Shown here one piece after another: positions 16,837-25,365 of a DNA stretch of 64,000 bases. Every line of letters begins with the position of its first letter. Positions within the stretch are counted from its first letter, which is position 1. The stretch spans positions 5,146,001-5,210,000 of the forward strand of contig NZ_CP009282.1 of the NCBI RefSeq assembly GCF_000758605.1, given 5' to 3'. Position numbers and translations under genes: made by a program. This DNA comes from Paenibacillus sp. FSL R5-0912 (lineage in GTDB: Bacteria; Bacillota; Bacilli; Paenibacillales; Paenibacillaceae). The notes below the pieces were generated by a model. It did not search any database, was not told where the DNA came from, and saw nothing but the letters and a program-made list of their open reading frames with translations.

Positions 16837-16992
16837 AGAGCAGCCTCACTTTCAATATAGGGTTAATCCGGTTTCCACTCCGCTCTCTATAGACTAGTAT
16901 GTACAGCAAACGGCAATCCAACTAGTAATGTGCTTAAAAATTCGTTACAATGTATTATATAAATCACATTAAAATACGGGAAGGTGAATTGG

Positions 16993-17997
16993 TTGTCCCA
17001 GGAAACTCCCAGTTACGGCGGCCAAGCCGTCATTGAAGGCGTCATGTTCGGCGGCAAGCATATCAACGTAACAGCCGTAAGAAGGAAGAATCAGGAAATT
17101 ACATTTTTGGAGGTGCCGAAGAGCGATAAGAGCTGGGTCCTTAAACTGCGCAAGATTCCGCTGCTTCGCGGCATTGTCAGTATTATAGATTCCAGCGCCA
17201 AAGGCTCGAAGCACCTGAATTATTCGGCGGAATCCTATGCCGAGGATGAGACAGAGCCTGAAGAGCTTGCTAAGCAGAAAGAGAAAGATAAAGACAAGAA
17301 GAAAGATGAGGGCTGGAGCCTCGGTATGATTTTCGGGGTAGCTGTCATGGGTATTCTTTCTTTCCTTTTCGGCAAGATTATTTTTACTCTGGTGCCGGTA
17401 TTCGTAGAAGATTTTTTATTCAAGAATGCATTTGATAACTATATTCTGCACAACCTTGTTGAAGGCGGCATTAAGCTGATTCTCCTGCTCGTTTATCTGT
17501 TTGCGATTTCACAGACTCCGGTGATCAAACGGCTGTTCCAGTATCATGGTGCCGAGCATAAGGTAATCAGTGCTTTTGAAGCCGGCGAAGAACTGACTGT
17601 TAAGAATGTACAGAAATACAGCCGTCTGCATTACCGCTGCGGAAGCAGCTTCATGATGCTGACCATTATCCTCGGTGTGATTATCTACTCTGTTGTCCCA
17701 TGGGATAATCTTATGGAACGGGTACTGCAGCGGATTATTCTCCTGCCGGTAGTCATCGGGATCTCCTTTGAGGTGCTGAAGGGCACCAATGCCGTGAGAG
17801 ATATTCCCGGGCTCAAGTATCTGGGGTATCCGGGTCTGTGGCTGCAGCTGCTGACGACCAAAGAGCCTAAAGACGACATGGTTGAGGTGTCCATCGCCTC
17901 GTTCAACCGGATGCGGGAGCTGGATGCCGCAATTGAAGCAAGAGGATATTCGGAGGCAAGTGTGTCAGGCGGCATTTTGGATCCTGCGAAAGGATGA
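16993..17997 (+). CDS. yqhQ: YqhQ family (DUF1385) membrane protein
   Basis: A 334-residue DUF1385 protein. The N-terminal domain holds PSYGGQAVIEGVMFGGKHINVTAVRR and IPLLRGIVSIIDS, then comes a highly charged linker (about residues 75-105, KEKDKDKKKDEG), and then four transmembrane helices between about 110 and 275. Between the helices are the conserved QYHGAEHKVISAFEAGEELT and HYRCGSSFMM motifs, which look like a metal-binding core. I chose TTG 16993, eight bases after GGGAAGG, giving MSQETPSYGG; a GTG at 16984 sits against that site. Function unknown. Confidence 0.88.
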   Translation: MSQETPSYGGQAVIEGVMFGGKHINVTAVRRKNQEITFLEVPKSDKSWVLKLRKIPLLRGIVSIIDSSAKGSKHLNYSAESYAEDETEPEELAKQKEKDKDKKKDEGWSLGMIFGVAVMGILSFLFGKIIFTLVPVFVEDFLFKNAFDNYILHNLVEGGIKLILLLVYLFAISQTPVIKRLFQYHGAEHKVISAFEAGEELTVKNVQKYSRLHYRCGSSFMMLTIILGVIIYSVVPWDNLMERVLQRIILLPVVIGISFEVLKGTNAVRDIPGLKYLGYPGLWLQLLTTKEPKDDMVEVSIASFNRMRELDAAIEARGYSEASVSGGILDPAKG

Positions 17998-18004
17998 TTA
18001 GCCC

Positions 18005-18346
18005 ATGATCAGACATACTTTGATTGTTTGGATTTCAATAGCTCTCGCAGCATGGGGGCTGGTAACGGAATTTATGATACGCGGCCTTGCTGCACTATCT
18101 GTCTTTATTCTTCCGCTAGTTCTGCTGGCGCTGCTGTATTATGCGTACAAGATCGTTCCCGGAAGAACAAACGGCGGTCCCGGCCGGCCGCGCACCAAAG
18201 TCAAGCCATCGGCCAAGACGATGTCCAAGGTTGCGGGTATCCGCAAAACCCAGGCCGCCTCACCCGGCAAGCGTAAAACCTATCCATTCCAGGTGATTGA
18301 AGGCAGCAAAGGTAAGAACGACGACCAGCTTCCCAAATATCATTGA
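18005..18346 (+). CDS. YqhP-like (SA1362 family) small membrane protein
   Basis: A 113-residue protein. Two transmembrane helices (about residues 6-25 and 30-48) are followed by a very basic tail (PGRPRTKVKPSAKTMSKV) that ends FQVIEGSKGKNDDQLPKYH. The VIEGxKGK end and the position directly after yqhQ match the YqhP/SA1362 family as I remember it, but overall similarity is limited, so the name is tentative. It starts 7 bp after yqhQ, so the two are cotranscribed. Function unknown. Confidence 0.6.
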   Translation: MIRHTLIVWISIALAAWGLVTEFMIRGLAALSVFILPLVLLALLYYAYKIVPGRTNGGPGRPRTKVKPSAKTMSKVAGIRKTQAASPGKRKTYPFQVIEGSKGKNDDQLPKYH

Positions 18347-18377
18347 ACTCCCGGCTATCCGCTAAGATTCAAGCAAC

Positions 18378-18423
18378 AAAAGGCATCTCCGCATTGTCGT
18401 TACGACATGCGGGATGCCTTTTT
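18378..18423. terminator. bidirectional terminator between yqhP-like gene and yqhO
   Basis: AAAAGGCATCTCCGCATTGTCG pairs across TTA with CGACATGCGGGATGCCTTTTT, giving a stem of about 21 bp with two mismatches. It serves the convergent yqhQ-P and yqhO transcripts. Confidence 0.9.
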
Positions 18424-18447
18424 GGTTATAATTCAGATCCGGCGCGC

Positions 18448-19407
18448 TTAGGCCGGGTGAATGTATGGACGCGTTCTAAGCGACGGCCGCCAATTTTTGA
18501 AAAAATCCGCTCCAGCCGTCAGCCCCGCAGTATAGATCGCCTCACTCTGTTCCGGGGAGATATGAAACTGGGTGGTGGAAATGCCCAGCGTGGGAATTTT
18601 GACAGTGCGTACGAATTTATCCGTCTCGATATAACGTTCATCATGGGCGGAGAGCATCGTCCCTACCATGGCCTGAAGCATGCTGAACGGCCCGGTAATG
18701 CGGTAAGGCTGCGGCTGTGTCTTACCGATTAACTGGTAGCCTACTGTGGGCGTACGGCGCTCAGGGGACTGGAAGCCATCCTTCTTCTCATCAAACAGCC
18801 ACAGCGGAAAATTGCTGAGCATCCCCCCGTCCACCATATACACAAACTGCTCGGCAAAAGACTTTCTCCGGGCTGCCTCCCCATTCAGCCGCAGCATCAC
18901 CGGATCGAAGAAGTAGGGAATGCTGCAGCTCATCCGCACAGCCTTGGCCACTTCAAAGGAGTACGGTGAAATCCCGTACAGCTCCAGATCATCCGGCAAG
19001 ACGACAATTCTCCCGTTAGTAATATCTGATGCGATAACGGTCAGCCTGCCGCGCGGCAGATCGCTGAATGTAACCACACCCTTCTCCAGCAGAATGCCGC
19101 GGATCCAGGATTCCAGAGCCTGGCCCGAGTAAAGGCCCTTTTTGATCAGCACACGGATTGCCGGTCCTATTACAGCGGTGTTATATAGCGCTCCGCGCTT
19201 GAGAAAGGATGTGAAGGGCGTCTCCCTGATGATCCGGCTCATCGCCTCCCCGTCATATCCGGCGGCCAGCAACGAAGCAATAATGGAGCCTGAAGAGGTT
19301 CCGGCTACTCTCCCGAAGGTCCGGCCCGCCCGCTCCGTTGCCTCCACCGCACCTGCGAGCGCAATCCCCTTCACTCCACCGCCTTCAAAAACTGCGTTAA
19401 TCTCCAT
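18448..19407 (-). CDS. yqhO: patatin-like phospholipase (YqhO family)
   Basis: A 319-residue putative lipid acyl hydrolase. The patatin signature is complete: oxyanion loop FEGGGVKGIALAG at residues 8-20, nucleophile elbow GTSSGS (GxSxG), and the catalytic Asp in VDGGMLSNFP. No signal peptide is visible, so it is probably cytoplasmic or peripheral. The position between yqhP and mntR matches Bacillus yqhO. The substrate is unknown. Confidence 0.9.
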   Translation of the reverse strand: MEINAVFEGGGVKGIALAGAVEATERAGRTFGRVAGTSSGSIIASLLAAGYDGEAMSRIIRETPFTSFLKRGALYNTAVIGPAIRVLIKKGLYSGQALESWIRGILLEKGVVTFSDLPRGRLTVIASDITNGRIVVLPDDLELYGISPYSFEVAKAVRMSCSIPYFFDPVMLRLNGEAARRKSFAEQFVYMVDGGMLSNFPLWLFDEKKDGFQSPERRTPTVGYQLIGKTQPQPYRITGPFSMLQAMVGTMLSAHDERYIETDKFVRTVKIPTLGISTTQFHISPEQSEAIYTAGLTAGADFFKNWRPSLRTRPYIHPA

Positions 19408-19475
19408 ACATAAGAGTCCCCCGTTCCATAGATCTTATTGCTTATCTATGAGCACGGGGGACTATTCATGACTGA

Positions 19476-21152
19476 CTATGATTTGAAATAAAAGCTGAGC
19501 AGGCTGGCCAGGCCAAATGGATCACGGACCACAATATCATTGGCCCGGAACAAAATACTGCCGGAAACCTCATCGTATTTCTCATTATATTTCAGCTGGT
19601 TGATAATCTGATCGCCGCTCTGCCATTCCGCGGTTTGTTTGGTGTCCCCTACTTTGTAGGAGGCCAAGCCGATATACAGCTTGACACCCGTGCCAGTGAC
19701 TTCGTTCACCCACCAGTCCACCAGCTTATCATAGCGGGCGTCTTTGAAAGAGAGGCTCCAGTAAATCTGCGGGGCCACATAGTCGACCCAGCCGCTCTTA
19801 ATCCATGTGCGTACATCCGCATACATATCATCATACGCAGACACGCCTGCCGTGGTATCTGAGCCGGTGCTGTCAGCTTTTTTATTGCGCCATACCCCAA
19901 AGGGGCTAACGCCAAACGAAACTGCCGGTTTCACCGCATGAATCTCTGCACCCAGCTGCCGGATGAACTGATTGATATTATCCCGGCGCCAGTCTCCCTT
20001 GGTGGCAATTGCCTGAGCGTTGTAAGTCTTAAATGCCGTGTCATCGGCAAAAGTTACGCTGGAAGGATAGAAATAATCATCCAGATGCACACCGTCGATG
20101 TCATACCCTCTGACCACTTCCATTACGGTGTCAATGATATGCTGCCGCGCTTCCGGAATACCCGGATTTATGTACAGCTTACTGTCAGCTTTGACAATCC
20201 ACTCCGGATGCAGCTTGGCAACATGATTGGCGGCAAGCCCTGTAGTGGAGGCATCGGTAGTTGCCCGGAACGGATTGAACCAGGCATGCAGCTGCATGCC
20301 GCGTGAATGGGCGCTGCTAACCATATACTGGAGCGGATCATAGCCGGGCTCCTTCCCTTGGGTACCGCTAAGCACCTTGGACCAAGGGACGAGCTGTGAG
20401 GAATACAGGGCATCTCCGGCGGGTCTGACCTGTACGAATACACTATTGAAACCGGCAGCCTGCAGCTTGTCCAGCATGCTGTCGAACTCTTTCTTCTGCT
20501 TGTCTCCATTACCGGCCGAAGCCGTTGACGGCCAGTCCAGATTAAATACGGTGGACACCCACGCGCCCTTCATCTCCTTTCCGGTCTTAGCCCCGGGAAT
20601 GGAAGGTACGGTTGGCGTTGGCACGGTCGGTGCCGGCACCACAGGCGTTGGTACGGATGGTGTAGGCACTGTCGGAACAGACGGTGTCGAAGGTGTAGAC
20701 GGCCCGCCAATCTCTACATTTGAATATAAGGCAATATGCTTCGCAGCCTGATTCCAGACCACCTGCAGCCCGAGCTGCTCGCTGACGAACCGCAGCGGCA
20801 CCATCACTCTGCCCTGTGTAATCTGCACAGAGTTATCCAGAGGGACTGAATCACCGTTAACGATTGCACTTTTGCTTCCGCTAGTCAGCTTCAGCACATT
20901 ATTCCCCTTGCTGATTGTAGCCGTCTTACTGGCCTGATCCCAGACCACGCCGGCACCTATTCCTTTACTGACTACCCCGACAGGGACCATAGTAACATTG
21001 GTCCGCGTAATATAAGGCGGAACATCCGTGCTTAAGCTCTCTCCATCCAGTTCAATGGTAATCTGCACCGAAGCAGCGCGTGCCCCTGTTGTCCACACAG
21101 GCAGACATAGCATAACTACCAGCAACCCAAAAATCCATTTACGGTAATTCAT
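19476..21152 (-). CDS. secreted GHL10 (DUF187) glycosyl hydrolase-like protein with copper-amine-oxidase N domain
   Basis: A 558-residue exported protein. There is a signal peptide (about 1-27, ending TGARA-AS), then a copper-amine-oxidase N-terminal-like domain (about 28-145, MVPVGVVSKGIGAGVVWDQ and MVPLRFVSEQLGLQVVWN), used in Paenibacillaceae as a surface module. Next is a Pro/Thr/Val-rich linker (about 150-190), and then a GHL10/DUF187 TIM barrel (about 193-558; KGAWVSTVFNLDWP, DGVHLDDYFYP, VSFGVSPFGVWRN, QIYWS). HLDDYFYP probably holds the catalytic acidic residues. It may act on the cell wall or on glycans. A GGGAGG site precedes the chosen ATG at 21152. Confidence 0.88.
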   Translation of the reverse strand: MNYRKWIFGLLVVMLCLPVWTTGARAASVQITIELDGESLSTDVPPYITRTNVTMVPVGVVSKGIGAGVVWDQASKTATISKGNNVLKLTSGSKSAIVNGDSVPLDNSVQITQGRVMVPLRFVSEQLGLQVVWNQAAKHIALYSNVEIGGPSTPSTPSVPTVPTPSVPTPVVPAPTVPTPTVPSIPGAKTGKEMKGAWVSTVFNLDWPSTASAGNGDKQKKEFDSMLDKLQAAGFNSVFVQVRPAGDALYSSQLVPWSKVLSGTQGKEPGYDPLQYMVSSAHSRGMQLHAWFNPFRATTDASTTGLAANHVAKLHPEWIVKADSKLYINPGIPEARQHIIDTVMEVVRGYDIDGVHLDDYFYPSSVTFADDTAFKTYNAQAIATKGDWRRDNINQFIRQLGAEIHAVKPAVSFGVSPFGVWRNKKADSTGSDTTAGVSAYDDMYADVRTWIKSGWVDYVAPQIYWSLSFKDARYDKLVDWWVNEVTGTGVKLYIGLASYKVGDTKQTAEWQSGDQIINQLKYNEKYDEVSGSILFRANDIVVRDPFGLASLLSFYFKS

Positions 21153-21187
21153 AATTCCTCCCAAATGTTGTAGTGATATAACAAAGA

Positions 21188-21227
21188 AACGGCCTTCTCA
21201 TCCTTGAATCAGGGAGAAGGCCGTTTC
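21188..21227 (-). terminator. terminator downstream of mntR
   Basis: AACGGCCTTCTC pairs with GAGAAGGCCGTT, a perfect 12-bp stem with a 14-base loop. On the minus strand it is followed by TTTCTTTG, ending mntR transcription before the GHL10 gene. Confidence 0.75.
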
Positions 21228-21327
21228 TTTAGTAAACGGAGTCCTTCCTTAGGTGAAAAAGGAACGGTATCCGTTTTGACGTAAACAAACTGGAAAGGTT
21301 GCGCTAATCAAACAAAAACAGCCAAAA

Positions 21328-21753
21328 TTATGAATCACTGACCATTTCATGGTGAATATCGTATAAGGTCTGCAGACGCGCTTCATCCCGGCGGAAGTAC
21401 TCCACTAGTGTCTCGATCCGGGTGATAGAATCCCAGCTCAAATGATGCTCAATGCCTTCAACATCCTTATAAATATGTTCTTGCTGAACTCCAATAAGCC
21501 CGAGGAATTCCTCCAGCAGCTGATGGCGGTCCACAAGACGTTTTCCCACTTTTTTTCCTTTGCTTGTTAGGACAAGCCCACGATATTTCTCATAGATGAG
21601 ATATTCGTCCTTATCCAGTTTTTGGATCATCTTGGTCACAGAGGAGGGGTGTACTTCCAGTCCCTCGGCAATATCCGAGACCCGCGCATAACCCTTCTCA
21701 TCGATGAGCTTGTATATGCGCTCCAAATAATCCTCCATGCTGGGTGTTGGCAT
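21328..21753 (-). CDS. mntR: MntR, manganese-responsive transcriptional regulator
   Basis: DtxR-family repressor of manganese uptake and activator of efflux genes. The 141 residues have an N-terminal winged helix (ARVSDIAEGLEVHPSSVTKMIQKLDK) and a dimerisation/metal domain. All six binuclear Mn ligands of Bacillus subtilis MntR are at the same positions: Asp8, Glu11, His77, Glu99, Glu102 and His103. Length is right (B. subtilis 142). It stands alone between a terminator and the divergent splB region. Confidence 0.95.
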   Translation of the reverse strand: MPTPSMEDYLERIYKLIDEKGYARVSDIAEGLEVHPSSVTKMIQKLDKDEYLIYEKYRGLVLTSKGKKVGKRLVDRHQLLEEFLGLIGVQQEHIYKDVEGIEHHLSWDSITRIETLVEYFRRDEARLQTLYDIHHEMVSDS

Positions 21754-21945
21754 TAACTTTACCTCTTTTCTATATTGAGCGTGGCGATGGGGCCGGGCCT
21801 TGCTCTAACAATGATACATGTTTCTGCCGCTCCTTGGCAAGTCCTACAGGTCCGCCGCTTCTCTGCTTAGCGATGTTTACCATGATTCCATTCACCCGCT
21901 TAACGGCACAATAACGGTATCCTCATCTATAAGGAGCGTGAATTC

Positions 21946-23022
21946 ATGAACGTAGTCACCCCTGAACGCCCTCCTGCCAAAAGACCACGGAAGCCGACGG
22001 GTCTCTTCATTCCGGAGCTGGTTTTTTTCGAACCGGATGCCTTGAATTACCCCAAAGGGGAGCGGATTATGGAGTGGGTTAAGGCCCGTAACATCCCCTT
22101 CCGTATGACCACTTCGCATAACCGGATCACCAATTTGCCCGGCGAAACCGAAGTGGAGCAATACAAAATCGCTAAAAGAACACTTGTCGTCGGTCTCCGC
22201 AAAACGCTGACTTTTGACCAGTCCAAGCCGTCTGCCGATTATGCGATTCCGATTGCCACCGGCTGTATGGGCCACTGTCATTATTGTTACCTTCAGACTA
22301 CATTGGGTTCCAAGCCTTACATTCGCGTATATGTAAACACTGGAGACATCATCGATGCGGCCAAAAGATATATCGGCGAGCGCGCCCCGGAGATTACTAC
22401 ATTTGAAGCTGCCTGTACCTCTGACCCGCTGGGGTTGGAGCATATTACCGGCTCACTGACCGAGCTGATCGAATTCATGGCCGAAGAGCCGCTCGGACGG
22501 CTGCGCTTCGTGACGAAGTACCAGCATGTGGAGCCTCTGCTTGGACTGAAGCATAACGGCCATACCCGCGTACGCTTCAGCGTGAACGCCGATTATGTAA
22601 TTAAGAATTTCGAGCCAGCCACCTCGCGGTTTGAGGAGCGGATTGAGGCTGCCGGTCAGATTGCCCGTGCCGGTTATCCGCTCGGCTTCATCATTGCTCC
22701 GATCATCTGGCATGACGGCTGGGAAGAAGGCTATGCCGAGCTGCTGGAGAAGCTGGCCCATACACTGCCGACGGGAATTGGCAAGGGTCTAACTTTTGAA
22801 ATGATCCAGCACAGGTTCACCAAAACGGCCAAGACTGTGATCGAGAAACGTTATCCGAAATCCAAGCTGGAGATGGATATCGAGAAGCGCAAGAAGAAAT
22901 GGGGCAAATGGGGCCAGAACAAATATGTCTACCCTGATGAACAGCAAACCGCCCTGCGCGAATTCATCACAGAGCGGATTTTTGAACATTTTCCGGAAGC
23001 GGCTATTGATTATTTCACTTAA
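21946..23022 (+). CDS. splB: SplB, spore photoproduct lyase
   Basis: Radical SAM enzyme that reverses the spore photoproduct (thyminyl-thymine) in germinating spores. The 358 residues carry the family's CxxxCxxC cluster (Cys107, Cys111, Cys114 in ATGCMGHCHYCYLQT) and the separate reactive cysteine at about residue 157 in AACTSDP, corresponding to Cys141 of B. subtilis. Length is slightly above the usual 342. An AAGGAG site precedes the ATG. I could not find a clear sigma-G promoter in the 192 bp between mntR and splB. No splA was found. Confidence 0.95.
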   Translation: MNVVTPERPPAKRPRKPTGLFIPELVFFEPDALNYPKGERIMEWVKARNIPFRMTTSHNRITNLPGETEVEQYKIAKRTLVVGLRKTLTFDQSKPSADYAIPIATGCMGHCHYCYLQTTLGSKPYIRVYVNTGDIIDAAKRYIGERAPEITTFEAACTSDPLGLEHITGSLTELIEFMAEEPLGRLRFVTKYQHVEPLLGLKHNGHTRVRFSVNADYVIKNFEPATSRFEERIEAAGQIARAGYPLGFIIAPIIWHDGWEEGYAELLEKLAHTLPTGIGKGLTFEMIQHRFTKTAKTVIEKRYPKSKLEMDIEKRKKKWGKWGQNKYVYPDEQQTALREFITERIFEHFPEAAIDYFT

Positions 23023-23031
23023 CCTTTAGGC

Positions 23032-23745
23032 TTAGAAAATCAGCCACTCCGGCGTAATCCCCTGCAGCCAGATCGTTATCCGGAACATCTGGTCGGTGAA
23101 CAGGAGAATGCCCATGAACACCATCAGTGTGCCGCCAAGCTTCATCAGCAGATTGGAATACTTCAGGATCTTCCGCGCGCCGCCCAGGAAAAAAGCAAGT
23201 CCGAAGAACGGGAGCGCGAACCCGATACTGTATGCCGTAATCAAAGTAAACCAGGTTCCCGGATCACTGGCAGAAAGCGCAATAATCGCCGTCAAAATGG
23301 GACCAATGCACGGTGACCAGCCCGCTGAGAAGCCGATGCCGAAGATAAACGAGCCCAGATATCCCGCAGGCTTCCATTTCAGCTCCAGCTTGCGCTCCCG
23401 GAGCAGAAACTGCGGCTGAAAAATACCGAGCAGGAACAGCCCCATCACAATAATCAGAATAGCCGACAACTGGCGGATCAGATCCCGCTGGCCGTTGAAG
23501 AATTCACCAAACAGTCCGGCCCCGAAACCAAGGGTATAGAACACCGCCGAGAAGCCCAAGATAAAAGCCAGCGTATGCGAGAGGGTCCGGAAACGGACCT
23601 CTTTGCTGTTGCCTCCACTCTTCAGCTCCTGTACCGATAAGCCGGTAATATAAGATAGATAGGAAGGGTAGAGCGGCAGACAGCAAGGCGATATGAACGA
23701 CGCCACTCCGGCGGCAAAAGCGATTCCTGCATTCAGGTTGGACAC
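23032..23745 (-). CDS. CcdA family cytochrome c biogenesis/thiol-disulfide transporter
   Basis: A 237-residue protein with six transmembrane helices that passes reducing equivalents from cytoplasmic thioredoxin across the membrane. Conserved features are ASFISPCCLPLYPSYLSYI (first redox Cys, with an extra Cys-Cys) and GFSAGWSPCIGPIL (second redox Cys). Bacillus CcdA acts in cytochrome c maturation and in spore cortex formation, so either is possible. The gene is convergent with splB (9 bp between stops) and appears single. Confidence 0.9.
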   Translation of the reverse strand: MSNLNAGIAFAAGVASFISPCCLPLYPSYLSYITGLSVQELKSGGNSKEVRFRTLSHTLAFILGFSAVFYTLGFGAGLFGEFFNGQRDLIRQLSAILIIVMGLFLLGIFQPQFLLRERKLELKWKPAGYLGSFIFGIGFSAGWSPCIGPILTAIIALSASDPGTWFTLITAYSIGFALPFFGLAFFLGGARKILKYSNLLMKLGGTLMVFMGILLFTDQMFRITIWLQGITPEWLIF

Positions 23746-23832
23746 TGGCGCATCTCTCCTTCCCTAATCGGGTTCAGTTCACGAAGGCAGCATTCAAGCA
23801 TATGTAGTTTAGGCCGCTGGGCGCTTCAGGCT

Positions 23833-24636
23833 TTAGGCTGGCAAGCCTTTTTTGCCGATCAGTGTTAACGTCAGCAGTGCAATCAGCAGTAGAACAATGG
23901 TGGCTCCGGGAGCCAGATTCCACACCCCGGCAATGACAAGGCCGCCGACTACGGCGATCTCAGCGATAATCACGGACAGAATGACTGAAGACTTGAAACT
24001 TCGGGACAGCAGCAAGCTGATCGCCACGGGAATGGTCAGGAGTGCAGATACCAGCAGGGAGCCGACAATTTTGATCGCCGTGCTGATTACAAGCGCGGTC
24101 AACACGGTAATCAGCGTATTAAGCAGCTTCACCGGCAATCCGCTGACACTGGCTGCATCCTCCTCAAAGCTGAGCAGGAAGAACTCTTTGAAGAACAGCG
24201 AAACTACAACCACAACCGCAATGGTAACAATACCTACTACAATCAGATCGGTGTTATTCAGCGTGTAAATGCTGCCGAACAGGTAACTCATCACATCCGC
24301 ATTATAGCCTTTGCCCAGGGTGAAAAAAAGCGAAGCCAGCGCTACCCCGCCCGACATGATGATGGCAATGGAGAGTTCGGCATAGCTTTTGTACGCCTTG
24401 CGCAGCTTCTCAATCGCAAACGAGGCCACTACGGCAAAGATCAGCCCCGCTCCGAGCGGGTAGAAGCCGGTCAGGAAGCCAAGCGCCACCCCGGCAATGG
24501 TCACATGGGCCAGCGTGTCTCCGATCATGGACAGGCGCCGCAGCACCAGAAACACGCCTATCAGCGGCGCGGTAATCCCAATCATCAGCCCGCCGGCCAG
24601 AGCCCGCTGGAAAAAGTCACTAAATAAAATTTCCAA
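23833..24636 (-). CDS. znuB: ZnuB-type zinc ABC transporter permease
   Basis: A 267-residue ABC-3 family integral membrane protein with about eight transmembrane helices. Family segments FFQRALAGGLMIGITAPLIGVFLVLRRLSMIGDTLAHVTIAGVALG and LTALVISTAIKIVGSLLVSALLTIPVA are clear. It should be the permease partner of ZnuC and ZnuA upstream on the same strand. Unusually, 729 bp of repeat sequence separate it from the znuC stop, so it may need its own promoter or long read-through. A manganese role is an alternative, but the Zur boxes favour zinc. Confidence 0.88.
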   Translation of the reverse strand: MEILFSDFFQRALAGGLMIGITAPLIGVFLVLRRLSMIGDTLAHVTIAGVALGFLTGFYPLGAGLIFAVVASFAIEKLRKAYKSYAELSIAIIMSGGVALASLFFTLGKGYNADVMSYLFGSIYTLNNTDLIVVGIVTIAVVVVVSLFFKEFFLLSFEEDAASVSGLPVKLLNTLITVLTALVISTAIKIVGSLLVSALLTIPVAISLLLSRSFKSSVILSVIIAEIAVVGGLVIAGVWNLAPGATIVLLLIALLTLTLIGKKGLPA

Positions 24637-24676
24637 GATATTTTTCTCCTTTTATGAATCAAACCTTTTCGAGTGA

Positions 24677-24870
24677 ACCTTTTAGATCTAAACCTTTAGG
24701 ACAAAACCTTTTAGATCCAAAACCTTTTAGATCAAAAACCTTTTAGATCCAAAACCTTTTAGATCCAAAACCTTTTAGATCCAAAACCTTTCGATCCAAA
24801 CCTTTCGATCCAAACCTTTCGATCCAAACCTTTCGATCCAAACCTTTCGATCCAAACCTTTCGATCCCAC
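24677..24870. repeat. two adjacent short tandem repeats in the znuC-znuB gap
   Basis: Six copies of a 16-bp unit (CCTTTTAGATCCAAAA; core at 24678, 24707, 24723, 24739, 24755 and 24771, with a degenerate stretch between the first two) run directly into six copies of a 14-bp unit (CCTTTCGATCCAAA; core at 24787, 24801, 24815, 24829, 24843 and 24857). The second unit looks like the first with TTAG reduced to CG. The 16-bp copies are nearly identical from 24707 and the 14-bp copies are identical. Confidence 0.92.
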
Positions 24871-24875
24871 CCAAA

Positions 24876-24914
24876 CCCTCCCTTCCAAGGGAGGGCCCCA
24901 AGGGCTCTGCCCTC
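24876..24914. repeat. GC-rich palindrome module after the short repeats
   Basis: CCCTCCCTT-CC-AAGGGAGGG is a 9-bp perfect palindrome (24876-24895), followed by AGGGC-TCT-GCCCT, a second small hairpin. GC content is far above that of the flanking repeats. It could be a terminator-like structure or part of an interspersed element. Confidence 0.6.
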
Positions 24915-25040
24915 TGGACACCCGTTAAGTGCAATTGGCGTGGGACGGCAGACTTTCGCTGCTTAGAGATGTTGAAGCAGGACCGCTTTTCCTCCCTGCG
25001 GGATGCGCTTAACTTTATGCAGGATCTATCTACATTTTAA

Positions 25041-25096
25041 GATCAAGTACAAAAGATCAAGTGCAAAAAATCAAGTGCAAAAGATCAAGTGCAAAA
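25041..25096. repeat. 14-bp tandem repeat, four copies
   Basis: GATCAAGTGCAAAA starts at 25041, 25055, 25069 and 25083 (one copy has TAC for TGC, another AATC for GATC), with a partial fifth at 25097. It is immediately followed by a CCGTCC...GGACGA hairpin at 25111-25136. Confidence 0.88.
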
Positions 25097-25148
25097 GATA
25101 AGAACGAAGGCCGTCCGATGTTGTACAATGGACGACCACAAATTAACT

Positions 25149-25220
25149 CTATTGCAGAACATACAACAGATTCTCCAATATTGCCTGCTAAATGCGATTC
25201 TACTGTATTTCGTGCAATAG
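25149..25220. repeat. imperfect 21-bp inverted repeat
   Basis: CTATTGCAGAACATACAACAG at 25149-25169 matches the reverse complement of the segment at 25200-25220 at about 16 of 21 positions. The 30-base loop is AT-rich. This is a separate element from the tandem repeats upstream; the rest of the gap to znuC (25221-25365) shows nothing definite. Confidence 0.6.
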
Positions 25221-25365
25221 AAATTGGCAATTAGGTTGTGATAAGGGGAATTTACTCAATTCTAAAGTACAAAGTACAACAGAAGCAGAATTTGAGCGTT
25301 TTTGCGAGCAATCTGATGTACTAAATACAATTGAAGCTTAAGTCGAGCCCGAAAGTCCCGATTAC

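Noticed and set aside
24678..24870. CRISPR or VNTR-coded protein in the CCTTTTAGATCC/CCTTTCGATCC array
   Set aside because: No spacers. A short minus-strand frame (24743-24934) through it reads a low-complexity FGSKGLDRK repeat with no start signal, so I treat it as non-coding.
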